Positions 1 to 57,199 of a stretch of 64,000 bases of DNA are shown one piece after another. Under the pieces are notes generated by a model, which was not told where the DNA came from, did no database searches, and was given only the letters and a program-made list of their open reading frames with translations. Numbering within the stretch: the stretch's first letter is position 1; every line of letters begins with the position of its first letter. The stretch covers positions 19,506,028 to 19,570,027 of the forward strand of contig NC_085880.1 of NCBI RefSeq assembly GCF_034702125.1. Reading direction: 5' to 3'. A program made the position numbers and the translations under genes. The DNA comes from Engraulis encrasicolus. Lineage: Eukaryota; Chordata; Actinopteri; Clupeiformes; Engraulidae.

Positions 1-33
<33 letters not shown>

Positions 34-80
34 GTGCGTGTGTGTGCGTGCGTGCGTGCGTGTGTGTGTGTGTGTGTGTA
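1..80. repeat. (TG)n microsatellite
   Basis: TG repeat with CG interruptions running into the acceptor of ccdc88a exon w1. Confidence 0.95.
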
Positions 81-81
81 G

Positions 82-34725
<34,644 letters not shown>

Positions 34726-36400
34726 AACTCGAGCTGTCCCGGCTCCATGTCTCATGGGCCAGAGAGGGTGAGTGTCCTGAACGATCGGCAACGGTAACCA
34801 TGGGGGGAGAAAAACAAAGATGGATGTGGGAGAGGGGGGGTGGGGCTATTATGGGATAGGGGCTGTGGGTCGGGTGGGCATGTCTCCATGGCAACCTTCC
34901 TGAGTGCAGTATTTTAGCAGATGTCCCTGCTGCACGTGCTTGCTTCTGCTTCTGCCCCAGCCTCGCTGCTCCTCTCCTTCTCTCCTCTCCTCTGTCCTGG
35001 ACTGTGTGCAGACCACCCTGACATCCCTGGCAGGCACGTCCTCAGAGTGCCTACGGCGCCTCCTGCTTCCTCCCCTTGACAGCCTCTTCTCTCCTGCTTC
35101 CAGCCTCCCCCCACACGTCTAACGCAGACTTCTCTTTTCCCTCTGCTCTGTATCTGTCCAGTGAACCATTCTCCCCTCTCTCTCTCTCTCTCTCCTTCTT
35201 CCTTCCTGGGTGTGTATGGGGATGGGGGTGGGATGAAGCAGACTCTGGGTGTCATCCAATCAGGTTGTGATCCCTGCCCAGGCCCGTGTCCATGTCCTCT
35301 CTCTGTCCAGCATGGCTGCTGTCCCGTACCTGACCTGTACTGCTCTCCCCGCCCCAGCCCAACGTAATCCTGTCCCCCTCTACACACCCAGTGCATGCCA
35401 AGCTGCTCCTCCTACCTGTTTGTCTGTTTATATATCTGTATGCAGGGCTCTGAATTAACTTATCATATTTTTTCATCACTAGCCAAAATGGCTTGTAGAT
35501 GTGTATCTTACTAGCCAAACACACACTTACTAATGTCTCAAAGTGGCTCGTAAGTTGGTCTTTTCTAACAGCCAAACTGAAATTTCTCCAGCATTTTGGC
35601 GGGTTGGCTGGTGTTAATTTAGAGCCCTGGCTGTGTGTCTTTCTACTCCTCACCATGCCTGTCTCTAATCTCATTTTCCGTTTCTGTTTGTTTCTCTTCC
35701 TCTCTCTCTTTCTTCTCCTCTATTCTCTTATCTTCTCTCCATCATTCTCTTCTGTCTGCCTCCGACTCAAGAGAGAGAAGTGGCCTTCGAGCGGCCAATC
35801 AGAAGCCAGTAAAAAGCGTTGGTCCCCCCCAACTGAGATGGTCTTCACTCAGACATGATTGTATATGTGTTTAAAAAGGAACAGACGAGACCCCCCATTC
35901 TGTAAAGAAACTTTTAAAAAGAAACAAACACTTCTTCCCTTTTCCTTGAATCAAGGAAATCAAAAACCGACGTCAAGAAAGAAATGTTAACGCAGCTGTT
36001 GTTTTTGTTTTGTTCCGTTTTCTTTTTATAATCCGATAGTTTGTTTTGTCCTCCTTAACCTATTGCACTGCTATGGTGAAAAGAAAAACAGACTGCACTC
36101 GTAAAGTGGACCCAGTGTGTTGGTGCCAATGCTCACTCTCGTGAGACTAGCCAGAGTGATCTTTCTGAAGCAAGCCTGAGGAGTGAGCTTTGCTTTCTAA
36201 TGCGACTCTGAGGAGAGGCCTCACCGTGGGCACCCCACCTCCTCTATGTGACTTTCAAATGGGCTGGACTTCTTTTTATTTTTGTTCTTTTGTTTGTTTT
36301 GTTTTCCTTGCAAACCTGCCAGCCAGCCAGTCTTTGTATTATAAATGCGCATGAAATATTGTTACCAACATCTTATAGGAATTAAAAAGTGGGGCGGCAA
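34726..36400 (+). other. ccdc88a: probable ccdc88a 3' UTR
   Basis: Non-coding sequence after the stop, T-rich toward the end, with a MITE inserted at 35443-35629. The only polyadenylation hexamer noticed is an ATTAAA near 36380, so the end is approximate. Confidence 0.4.
35443..35629. mobile_element. hAT-like MITE (CAGGGCTCTAAATTAAC family), copy 3
   Basis: Ends CAGGGCTCTGAATTAAC and GTTAATTTAGAGCCCTG, inside the probable ccdc88a 3' UTR. Confidence 0.85.
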
Positions 36401-37057
36401 AGACGACGTTGACGCGCCCCCTGCAGCGAAAACTACAGGACCGCAGCCGCTGCAGAAGAAGAAGCAGCAGCAGCGCATGTTTGATAATAATTCAAAAGAA
36501 AACATACGGACAACAAGGTCAGCCACATCTGCATGGAGCAAAAAATACAATCAACACAAACTACCCCCACCCCACGCCTCCTCCAGAACTCTTCCCACCC
36601 TCCATCCAGACGTCCCTCGTCAGCCTTTTCTTGGATCAGCGTGTGGTGTGGTATGGTGGTGGACCAGAGAGACCTGAGCTGTCGTCCGTCGAGATGCCAA
36701 AAGTGGAACGCCTCCCTTCTGTTGGTGGACTAAAAGCAAGCGGTTTCTCAGAGTGTGTGTGTGTGTGTGTGCGCGCGCGCAAGTGGTTTGTCTGAGTGTG
36801 TGTGTGTGCAAGTGGTTTGTGTGTGTGTGCGTGCGTGCGTGCCAAAAGGTGCAGGCAGGTCAGGTCCTCTGTGGGCGAGGGGAGGGGATGGGAGGGGGGT
36901 AGCTCTTATGTGTGTGTGCGTGTTTTCTGTGTGTATGTGACTATGATTACTGTGACCGTGAAAAGTCTAGCATTTGCTTCCTTTTTCCACTTTTTTGCAT
37001 AAATCCATTTGATGTGATAAATCCTGGAGACTCCCGTGTCATTTCTTGTTTTTCTGG

Positions 37058-37128
<71 letters not shown>

Positions 37129-37521
37129 AAGTTTTGAGAGAACACAACTTGAACAGGCACAGACACCATTAATCTTCCTCAGTGTTACATTTATCAGAGT
37201 TGACACTTGACACTTAAATGAGTTTATGCAATACTTTAAAGTACGTTGATTGACAGCATAATTAAGGCTTGGCACGGGACATGATCGCTTCACATGAAGG
37301 TACAGGCTATGGGCTTGGAGGGTTTTGTAACATGGAGGTGGTGAAATGCATACAGCGGCGACGGGGTATTACAGTAGCCTATGCCGTTATAGTCACTTCA
37401 CCTGGATAAGTTCAAGTTGTGGACCAAATAATTAGACATTTTTTGCACTGATCCCGAGTTCACCTCCCATTTGAAATCCCCACTTGGACCTCAGGAAGTG
37501 TCGCTGAGCATCTGTAGTGTC
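36401..37521. other. convergent intergenic stretch between ccdc88a and prorsd1
   Basis: It contains short GT/CG-rich repeats (36751-36840) and a (CA)n tract (37062-37127). No open frame here resembles a gene. Confidence 0.5.
37062..37127. repeat. (CA)n microsatellite
   Basis: About 66 bp of CA. Confidence 0.97.
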
Positions 37522-37698
37522 CAGGGCTCTAAATTATGTTGTGTTTTTTGTCACCGGCCAAAATGGCTATTAGATGTTAATCTTACAAGCCAAACACACA
37601 CCTCGTAAGTGGCTCGTAAGTTAGTCTTTTCTACCAGTTACGTAAACTGAAATTTCACCAGTATTTGGCCAGTTGGCTGGTGTTAATTTAGAGCCCTG
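37522..37698. mobile_element. hAT-like MITE (CAGGGCTCTAAATTAAC family), copy 4
   Basis: Ends CAGGGCTCTAAATTA and GTTAATTTAGAGCCCTG. It lies 17 bp beyond the prorsd1 stop, so it likely forms part of that 3' UTR. Confidence 0.85.
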
Positions 37699-37714
37699 GT
37701 ACTGGTAGTGTCTT

Positions 37715-38143
37715 CTACTCAAAGATCTGCAGCACCGGCTTGTGTCCAGTCTCTTTCAGGAACTTGATGAGGTCGTATGGTTTGAGTCCCATGGTGGCGG
37801 CGTTGGTCATGGGGTGGAAGTAGATCCTCTCGTGCCCCCCATCCAAGAGGTCACTGTCCAGGACAAAGTTGACACTCTTCTCCTTGTCACAGAAGAGGGC
37901 TAGCGCGGTAGCACAGCCCTGTCCCACTTTAAGCTTTTCCAGCATGATGGCCTCGTCGGCAAAGCGCAGGTTCCCACTGCCCACGCCCAGCTTCTTGGCC
38001 AGGTCGTTCAGGTTGACCTGGCGGTCGTGCCGGGTTGAGACCAGCCACAGGCCCTTCTTCTTCTTGTCTTTCAGGAAGAGGTTCTTGGTGACCGCACCGC
38101 TCAGGTGCTCCACATGAGGCATCATCTCCTCCACAGTGAACAC
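37715..38143 (-). CDS. prorsd1: prorsd1 exon 2
   Basis: The acceptor (TTTTAG) lies directly upstream of 38143. Frame VFTVEEMM to PVLQIFE, stop TAG at 37717-37715. A (CA)n tract starts 15 bp inside the intron. Confidence 0.93.
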   Translation of the reverse strand: MFTVEEMMPHVEHLSGAVTKNLFLKDKKKKGLWLVSTRHDRQVNLNDLAKKLGVGSGNLRFADEAIMLEKLKVGQGCATALALFCDKEKSVNFVLDSDLLDGGHERIYFHPMTNAATMGLKPYDLIKFLKETGHKPVLQIFE

Positions 38144-38153
38144 CTAAAAGGGG

Positions 38154-38184
<31 letters not shown>

Positions 38185-39540
38185 TAATGTTAGGTGTGGA
38201 TGGTGGAGTCATATCCATACCACATTTGAGATAAACCCAGCTTGTCCCCACCACTTTTTCACAAACATGATGCAAAAAATAGCATGTCCACACTATTTGC
38301 CATATTCCCCACCACTTTCCAAGACAGACCTACACCTTTGTACATGTGCACACACACACACACACACACAAATACCACAGTCGTCACCGGCAATGTGTGA
38401 ATACAAAGTGTGGAGTGAGAGGGTGAGAAGGGCCAAAAAAATAAGTGAGTTTCACTCCTAAGGAGAGAATTCCCTGAACCACACACTCCCTTATGAAAAA
38501 AATAACTGCAGTTTACAGTGTTTTCATGTCCAATTCACTTGTTTAAACAGGTTTTTTTTCTGTACATATTACTGCATGCATTCAGTACACTAAAAGCCTA
38601 GCCTGGCAATCCTTCAGTATTTTGCAGGAAAACTTCAGTTCTTATTATGAATAACTTAACTCAGTACAACATAGTGTTTTTCATAACGGCTCACATAACT
38701 GTTAGGAGCTTATATGCAGCAAAACCTGGTGCAAATAATTGTATAGCAGTCAGATTGGATGTCGGCAGTAGTAAGCTTATAATACAGTGTCATGCCATCC
38801 ACATTTCAGTGAATTTCACGTGCGTCTTCATTGAAATGCATGGTTTCTTCCAATCTACCATGATACATTGTGTCCATATGACATCTACATTCTGTGCTGT
38901 GCCTGCGAAAAGACCAGATATGGCTCTAGATTGAATTGTCCAGATGATGCATAAAGTGAAGACCTGGTGAAGAACTATTCAGCACACCATCAAGCTGCTT
39001 GAACGCTGTTGTTTTCCTTTTTGTTGCTATGAAATGGTTGAAGCAGAGATAATAGCTTTCTTTTTTCTATTATGAAGGCGAGTAACGCCACCGATGTGCA
39101 ACTAGGCGTGATTTCACACATCTGGCGTGTCTTATGTAGGCCAAATGACCTTTTTGTTTTGAATAGTGCGATTGCGACCTCTGCTGGACACTGAATTCAA
39201 GTACAGCAAAACGTCACACGACACGTGTCATACCCATAGACATAGATGGTCATGCCTCCGGTTCAAGCATGGTACGGAAGCACAAACCTATTATACACAA
39301 CACAACAAAGAATACATTCGTGCACGACACGAAACCCTAGCTGTTTGCATCGCGTAGAACTATGATGCAAATCGAGTAGAACAATGATGCAAATCGAGTG
39401 ACAACTTTTCAATTCGGTACAATGTTCAGCCTGAGCCTCAGATTGTGTTGACTTGCCTCTGGGTGGTCAACAGACACCGTTTCGATGCCAAGTTCTTCTA
39501 AAAACTTCTCCAGGTCCTTGCGAAGTTCCGCTGACCCCAT
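37715..39540 (-). CDS. prorsd1: prolyl-tRNA synthetase-associated domain protein 1 (ProX/YbaK-type deacylase)
   Basis: Two exons on the minus strand: 39540-39457 (28 codons from ATG) and 38143-37715 (142 codons plus TAG), 170 aa, the size of the mouse protein. The family hydrolyses mischarged tRNA in trans; the precise substrate of the animal protein is less settled. Visible family blocks: VFTVEEMMPHVEHLSGAVTK, NLFLKDKKKKGLWLVSTRHD, LGVGSGNLRFADE, KVGQGCATAL, and GGHERIYFHPMTNAATMGL near the end. The splice donor after exon 1 is GAG|GCAAGT (GC-AG), and the acceptor is TTTTAG. In human the locus is a pseudogene (PRORSD1P); here it is intact. It lies tail to tail with ccdc88a, and a MITE abuts its stop codon (37522-37698). 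Confidence 0.93.
38144..39456 (-). other. prorsd1 intron
   Basis: About 1.3 kb, mostly unique AT-rich sequence with two short (CA)n runs (38156-38180, 38349-38370) and a direct repeat carrying two ATGCAAAT octamers (39365-39394). No other gene seen. Confidence 0.6.
39457..39540 (-). CDS. prorsd1: prorsd1 exon 1
   Basis: ATG at 39540-39538; 28 codons, MGSAELRKDLEKFLEELGIE then TVSVDHPE. The donor is GC at 39456-39455 (GAG|GCAAGT). Confidence 0.9.
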
Positions 39541-40170
39541 TGTAAGAATCCAATCGGTCTTGTCGGGTATTTACTATGAACTCTTCTGTTCTCACAACTT
39601 CGAAAATGAATTGACTCAAAATAACTCGTACTCAGGAGCACCCATTTCATTGTCTTCACAATCACGCATGCGCGAAAATGCAGCTCGTTGATTGGTTGGC
39701 TTCTTGGCCAGAATGACAAGACAACCGGCACACCATGTGTCTATCGAGATCAAATTTAGTCTATTAAACCATTTCAGGACGAATTAGTAATTAAGTCTTA
39801 TAGTCAAGGTGATGACACCAAGTCATAAACACGGGCACTGTAAAAACAGTTTCATCTCCAGTCAATTGGACTAATGATGTTAGATTGCCACACCCCTCCA
39901 GCTTCAGTGAATAGACGTATGCTAATCAAATATCCTTTCAAATTGCATAGCTACCCTCATGCTTTCACTTGATGCTGAAACCATGCCAGAGGTAAACCAA
40001 ATTGCTGAACATGAGCTTTTTACATTTGGCAATTGCAGCCCAGAACTCAGTCATGTCAAATTTCAATTACCCTAAATACTTATCACCCAAACCCTCAAAC
40101 AATCACCCAAGTTTAATTGAACAGGTAAAAGGAAAGACAGCGATGACAAAGTAATGCGTGTTGTGAACAA
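39541..40170. other. prorsd1 upstream / rps27a downstream spacer
   Basis: About 630 bp without a coding signal. In human, MTIF2 lies between these two genes; nothing resembling a translation initiation factor is present here. Confidence 0.6.
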
Positions 40171-40176
40171 TTTATT
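40171..40176 (-). terminator. rps27a: rps27a polyadenylation signal
   Basis: AATAAA on the minus strand 17 nt after the TGA stop. This implies a very short 3' UTR, typical of ribosomal protein mRNAs. Confidence 0.8.
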
Positions 40177-40192
40177 TGATTAGTCCATCAGA

Positions 40193-42923
<2,731 letters not shown>

Positions 42924-43048
42924 TTTGGCGAGCTTTCCACCTGCATAAAAGAATAAGAATAACCTTCAGTTAATTCTGGTGGCTCGGAAGTCAGGAATAA
43001 AGGTGATTTTACGGTCAAAAAACACTTAAAACTAGGAGCCACACTTAC

Positions 43049-43086
43049 CACAAGCCTCTCGCTAATGGCGGAACATGAGAAGAGGG
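43049..43086 (-). promoter_or_regulatory. rps27a: rps27a non-coding exon 1 with TOP-type start
   Basis: On the minus strand a pyrimidine run CCCTCTTCTC (about 43086-43077) is followed by a short leader ending GGCTTGTG|GTAAGT. Ribosomal protein genes start transcription at a C in such a run (5' TOP). The start base is inferred. Confidence 0.65.
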
Positions 43087-43482
43087 CTTTCCGACCGTGC
43101 GACGGGGTTTTCTTAGGAAATGAGAAGGGGCATAGGTGGCCGTGCATTTGCCTAGTGGGAAAAAACAACACACACGTTATTTTAATTTAACCAAAATCAC
43201 AACGGGTAAAATATACCAGTTATGTTTTACTCTGCTGGAAACAACTAACATTACGCTATTAAATAGTTAACATTTTTTTAAATCCGTATTTAAATAGGGG
43301 ACCTCGTACTGCCGTCCCCATGGCAACTTCTATGTTGTCGGAAGTAGATTGTAGTTTGTTGCTGGCAGCTTGGCAAATATCAAAACGATACCTGACAGCG
43401 CGGTTTATATGTTGTTTATTTTGTCTGTGATCATGTCAAAGTTCCCCAAATGCAATTAGGGTGATGTTTAGCATTGGCAAGG
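43087..43482. promoter_or_regulatory. bidirectional rps27a/clhc1 promoter region
   Basis: About 400 bp separate the two divergent gene starts. It contains GTCCCCATGGCAAC (43314-43327), whose right half GGCAAC fits an RFX X-box half site, followed by a GGAAGT ETS-like site at 43330-43335. Function inferred from position. Confidence 0.5.
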
Positions 43483-51980
<8,498 letters not shown>

Positions 51981-52600
51981 AGCCGCTAGAGCCCACTAGA
52001 GGGCGCTAATCAGGCAAATATAGTAAGTCCCAGGCCTTCAAGGCACTATTGACAGCTTTTTACCCCCGACATGTGATGTTTTTTTTTAATCAATAATAAC
52101 AGAATGTTGCCATACTTTTGGTTATAAACAGTGCCATGTTTTACAGTGTCACACTTATATTTGCATCCATAGTCCGTAGTGTTTTGTATGAACTTTTTCA
52201 ATTCCATCTGGATCCTGATGATCCTTGAATACAACAGGTATCTCCCAAAGAACCCTTCCCACTTCCCATCATTCCCACACATAGGCTACACAGGCGTTTG
52301 AATCCCAGCATGCTTCAGCCAGGCAATGGTGAAGCTCATTAAAACCCAGGGATGAGTAGGCTAGTGGTGGCGATCACTGTCAGCTCGCTCCAATTGTGTC
52401 AACGCCAGTCTTAGGGCAGAGTGGGCTGGTAGAGTGACGCCTTTGTCCCCAACCCGCCACTACAGCCACCCCCACCCAGCCTCCTCCGTCGCCCCACTCC
52501 CTCCACTCACTCCACTCCACTTCCCCCGCCCTGACACACAGAGTACTCTTTGTTGGTTTGCAAAGGGTGACAATAAAAGCGGGCCACATGAAAAGGAATA
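51981..52600 (+). other. clhc1: clhc1 3' UTR with AATAAA
   Basis: Non-coding sequence following the stop. An AATAAA at 52572-52577 is a candidate polyadenylation signal. No other gene-like signal. Confidence 0.5.
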
Positions 52601-53027
52601 GAGTCCCCGTTCAGTTGACACAGTTGACAAACATCACCCATATTTGATAAACAGGGACTGCAGGGTCTACTCTTCATTCCTGGGACGGTTGTGAGGCTTG
52701 ACTGCTGACAACTGTGTCACTCGTCACCACAACCACCTGCCATCTCAATGTGAACGCTTTTCCGCCTGTGCCACTAGAAAACCCTATACTGCTTAGTTTG
52801 CATTCGTATGGCAGTTAGGCCACACAAGATAAGATGTGGAGGGTGTCGTATCTATAGGGCCTTTCAAGGGTACCGAACGCATCTGGTCATATTCCCAGAC
52901 CCGACGGAAAACGGCAAGTTCCTCCCTCCCAGTGAAACGTGTTACTTAGTTTTGTGTCAGCAGCAATGCTTTTGACTTTTTCTGCCTTGGAGCAGTTTCA
53001 GATATGTTTATTAGCCAAAGCATTATT

Positions 53028-53032
<5 letters not shown>

Positions 53033-53066
<34 letters not shown>

Positions 53067-53082
53067 CGCTCGCTCGCACGCA

Positions 53083-53173
<91 letters not shown>

Positions 53174-53190
53174 ACACACACACACACAGT
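53033..53190. repeat. (CT)n/(CA)n compound microsatellite
   Basis: CT, then CGCT/CGCA, then about 100 bp CA. Confidence 0.97.
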
Positions 53191-53414
53191 GTACGTACAT
53201 ACATACACTCGTACCTAATGCACAAATGCATAAAACACATAATTGTAAAGAGAGAGCATGAGTGTGCTCTTTAAGCTCCTGCGCACCCTCCCCCTTGTGC
53301 CTGTCCTGTCCACCACCCCCCTGCCGCTGCCTCCCCCCATGCCTGTCCTGTCCTGTACACCACCCCCCTGCTGCTCCCTGCCTCCACTCCTGTCCTGTCC
53401 ACATTGACCTCTTG

Positions 53415-53621
53415 CAGGGCTGGACTGGCCATCTGGCATAGTGGGCATTTCCCAGTGGGCCCTGCACTCTCGTGGGCCCCTATTTTCAGAAATGTAAATT
53501 TTTTTATTTTTTTTTTACATTTCTGAAAATAGGGGCCCACAATGGTGCGGGGCCCACTGTTATTTCAGTTCTGCCCTGCTGATTATGAGGGGCCCCTTTA
53601 AGGCTTAAGTGCCCCAGCCCT
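53415..53621. mobile_element. MITE with 27-bp internal perfect palindrome
   Basis: CAGGGCTGGACTGGCC left end, GCCCCAGCCCT right end. Arms 53472-53498 and 53514-53540 are exact inverted copies. Confidence 0.8.
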
Positions 53622-53769
53622 ATTCCTTTCCTCCTGTTCTGTCCACCACCCCCCTGCTGCTGCCTGCCTCCCCCCCGTGCCTGTCCTGTCCATATTGATC
53701 TCCTGCAGTCTCAGGGAGTGTTTGCTGGCCTACCGATGAGCCAGCATGACGCAGCTTTCCTCCGAGCAC

Positions 53770-53864
53770 AGCCAGCACCGTAGCACACTCCCTCCCTCCT
53801 TCCTTCTGTCGCTCCCTCCTTCCGTCTCTCTCTCCCTCTCTCTCTCCCTCGCTTGCTCCCTTCT

Positions 53865-53910
<46 letters not shown>

Positions 53911-54265
53911 CCCCTCTCTCCTTCGCTCGCTCCCTCCCTCCTTTCTGTCCCTTTCCTGACAACCAGCCTCCTCGCTGAGCCTTCCTCTCTCCCTGCCTGC
54001 CTGTCTGCCTCCCTCCCTGCCTACCTGCCTGCCTGTCTCCCTGCCTGTCTGCCTCCCTCCCTGCCTCCCTGTCTGTCTGTCTGCCTGTCTGTCTGCCTTT
54101 CTGCCTTGCTCCCTGCCTGCCTGTCTCCTTGCCTGCCTGCCTGCCTTTCTGCCTGCCTGCTTGTGTGCCTGCCTGCCTGTCTATCTGCCTCCCCCCCTGT
54201 CTCCCTGCCTGCCCTCCCTGTCTCCCTGCCTGTCTGCCTGCCTGTCTCCTTGCCTGCCCGCCAGG
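53770..54265. repeat. polypyrimidine (CCTG/CTGT/CCTC)n tract
   Basis: About 500 bp of almost pure C/T with CTGC, CTGT and CCTC units. Confidence 0.9.
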
Positions 54266-54299
54266 ATACAGGGTTTCGTTGCCTCTCACGTTCCCCTCT

Positions 54300-54720
54300 T
54301 CACTCGCACTCTCATTTTCAAACACAGGCATTTTAAATGAATTAGTTAGTTCCCTTCTTCTATTCGCCTTGTGTCTCATTGATGGTACTCTCGTCTAAAG
54401 CACTACTCTATCTCTTTACTATGATGTAAACGCCAGACAGAGACTGGGGGGGAATCCTACAGTTATGGACGTCGTCATGATAAAAAGGAAACCCTGCCGT
54501 TCAGATTTGGTGGGTTGAGAGTATAATTAACTGCGACAAACCCTACTGTTTGACCTGACATGGTTCCTTCGCAAGTGGAACAGCAAGCATGGGCATTTCC
54601 AAAGATTAGGCACAACTCGCCCTGCCCCCACCCCCACCCGCTCCATCACCGGCTAAACGAGAGCCAGAGCTCTTCTCCCCCTCTCTCCCGGTGTGTGTCT
54701 GTGTCTATGTGGAAACTGAT

Positions 54721-54765
<45 letters not shown>

Positions 54766-55650
54766 CGCACAGACTGATCAGAGTATGTGTGTGTGTGCGT
54801 GTGCGCGTGTGTGTGTGGGTGTGTGTCCTCAGCTGAGCTTCACTGCGCTGTGTTGCGTCCACAGTCGCGTCTCCCCCTCTCCTCTCGCCTAAAGTGGCAC
54901 AGCCGGCCTAGCTATGCGCTCCAGGGCTTCTGCCCGCGTCCGTCCGCGTCCCAATGATGTGAACTGACATGACCGTCTAGCAGACAGGGGCCACGGGACA
55001 GTGCCCAGCGCAGTGCCATTGTGTCAGGCACTCTCTGCTCTCGCTCTCTCTCAGTCCGACACCCACCACACTGAGCGTTGACTCACTTCCAGCTCCATTG
55101 TTTGTGGAGTGTTTGTCGAGGTTTTCCTGTGTAAACGGGCCCTGGTATGGCGCTTGCTTTGCTTGCGACCCTGGCGCTTGGTGTTCATCCAGCCACCGCA
55201 AGTATGCAGTTACCTCATGGCTGCCAGCAAGCGAGTTAGTGTGTGAGTCAACATCAGACAGTCATGGGCTGGCTAGTGAGTGATGAAAGCTTTTGGTAAC
55301 GTTTGGAAGCTGCTTGTGTGTGAGGTCATCTGAAGTGCCACCTGACGTGCGCGTCGTTGCTGTAACTGGATGCAATAGCTGCATGCTATGTCATGTCCCC
55401 ATCCACTGACTAACACAACCTGTGTGAGACATTCATTTTATTCATGCCCCCTGTATTAGATGTCTGTAGGGTTGTGAATACAGTATGGATGGAAAAATAA
55501 AAAGTCCCATTGATTTTTCACAGAGGCCTCCCGGGTGTGTGTTTTGCTGCGAGTGCTTCCGTGCTTTAATAGACTGGTGGAGGCGTGTATGATGGAAACC
55601 CAGCATTTGGTCTTCTGAAAGGTTAGCAAGCAAACTCCCATCTTGTAAAC
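54300..55650. other. intergenic, little structure
   Basis: A (GT)n/(GC)n tract at 54722-54830; otherwise no gene or repeat recognised. Confidence 0.4.
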
Positions 55651-55967
55651 CAGGGGTGGGGAACCTATGTCTCGGCGACCGTTTACGGCCCTTGAGGCTG
55701 CCTTATCCGCCCCCCCCCGACATAATTTTAATGCCGTGCAGTTTCACATGAATTATGACATGTTTTGTAAAGAAATCTTAGAAATTTCATTTGCAATACA
55801 ATTAAATTATATTTCAGGGGACCTAGTGAAGGTGGGGTCTGTTGTAAAGGTGGCCGTTTAATGCATATATATCAATATAGGCCTAAAGTGCAGGGAGAAA
55901 TCCTGGTTTGTGTTCGTAGTACAGCCCTTGGAGGACTTAATCAAATAAAAACGGTTCCCCACCCCTG
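55651..55967. mobile_element. hAT-like MITE (CAGGGGTGGGGAACC family), copy 2
   Basis: Ends CAGGGGTGGGGAACC and GGTTCCCCACCCCTG are perfect inverted repeats of 15 bp. Confidence 0.92.
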
Positions 55968-56842
55968 CTGTAAACACTAAAAAGTTAATACACACAAAGC
56001 AAACACAGGAAAGGGTCAGTTACTGAGGGGTCAAGACGTGCATCTGGTAGGTGTGTCTAAACAGCTTCCTTTTCCTGGCTGCTATAGTGAGCTATGTGCA
56101 TGCCTCCAAAGGGGTGGGGGCTGTTGTTGTGAAAACTCTGTTTGCCGTGTGTATATATATATAGTACGTACGTGCACATTGTCTGTTTTATCAGTGCACT
56201 CACCATAAACATGTCACAGGATTAGAGGGAGACCAACAGAAGCAAATACAGCATGGCTACAATTAGAGGAGTCAGAATGATTCATCAGTTTTTATTATTT
56301 GCCAGAGATTGTTTTCCCAAGCAGGGGTTAGGGGTGAGTTATTTGTAAATGTGCTGCTGAAGTATACTGTGCAGAAATAGGAAACGCTTCTGTTTTGATT
56401 ATTTTTTTTTTCGTAACAAAATGAAACCCTCCGTGGTGTTGTTCCTGTCTGTTTCCCCTAAGGCATTATTAAATACATAAGACTTTCTATTTTAGGTAAC
56501 ATTACAGAAACGTACCAAAACTGGAATATGAAAATAGGGAACTTGCCTTGCCCTTTGGAAGACCCCAAACACGTTGTTCATCTCAATCCCTTCTTTGCAA
56601 CTTATTTATCTAGACTCAGGCTCATACAAATGTGTGAAAGTAATGCTAGGACACTATCCCCCAAAACTGAGTCAGGCTCTGTGCTTGCTTCGGTGTCTGT
56701 GGTCTGAATAATGTCCCTAATGGTAATCTAGTCATGATAACAAACTAATGGGGAATCGCATGCGCTCATTGCCCACATTCCTGGGGCCAGGAAGTAGCAG
56801 AGGGTGTGAGAACAACAAGTTCCAATTGTGTGTGTGTGTGAG

Positions 56843-56916
<74 letters not shown>

Positions 56917-57122
56917 TACGGTTGTGGGATGTGTGCAGCTAGAAGCGCTCACATGCAACAGGGTCAGAGAACAAAACAACTCTTGATTTGTGAGATGCCA
57001 AGTTCATTTACAAGAAGGCCATAGAATGAGCCATAATAATGTGAAATGCTTATTTAGACCCAGTGCATTTGGTCTCATTTCACCCTCATCTAGTTTCACA
57101 TGATGCAGCATTGTTCCTAAAC
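55968..57122. other. intergenic, unique with one microsatellite
   Basis: (GT)n at 56827-56915. No gene-like frame. Confidence 0.4.
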
Positions 57123-57190
57123 CTACAATTACATTACATTGCATTTGGCAGACACTTTATAACCAAAGCCACTTACAAACGAGGACATAA
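57123..57190 (-). mobile_element. SINE 3' end (family B), minus strand
   Basis: ACATTACATTGCATTTGGCA then GACACTTTATAACCAAAGCC, the inverse of the tail at 3743-3840. Confidence 0.6.
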
Positions 57191-57199
57191 TCATAGACA

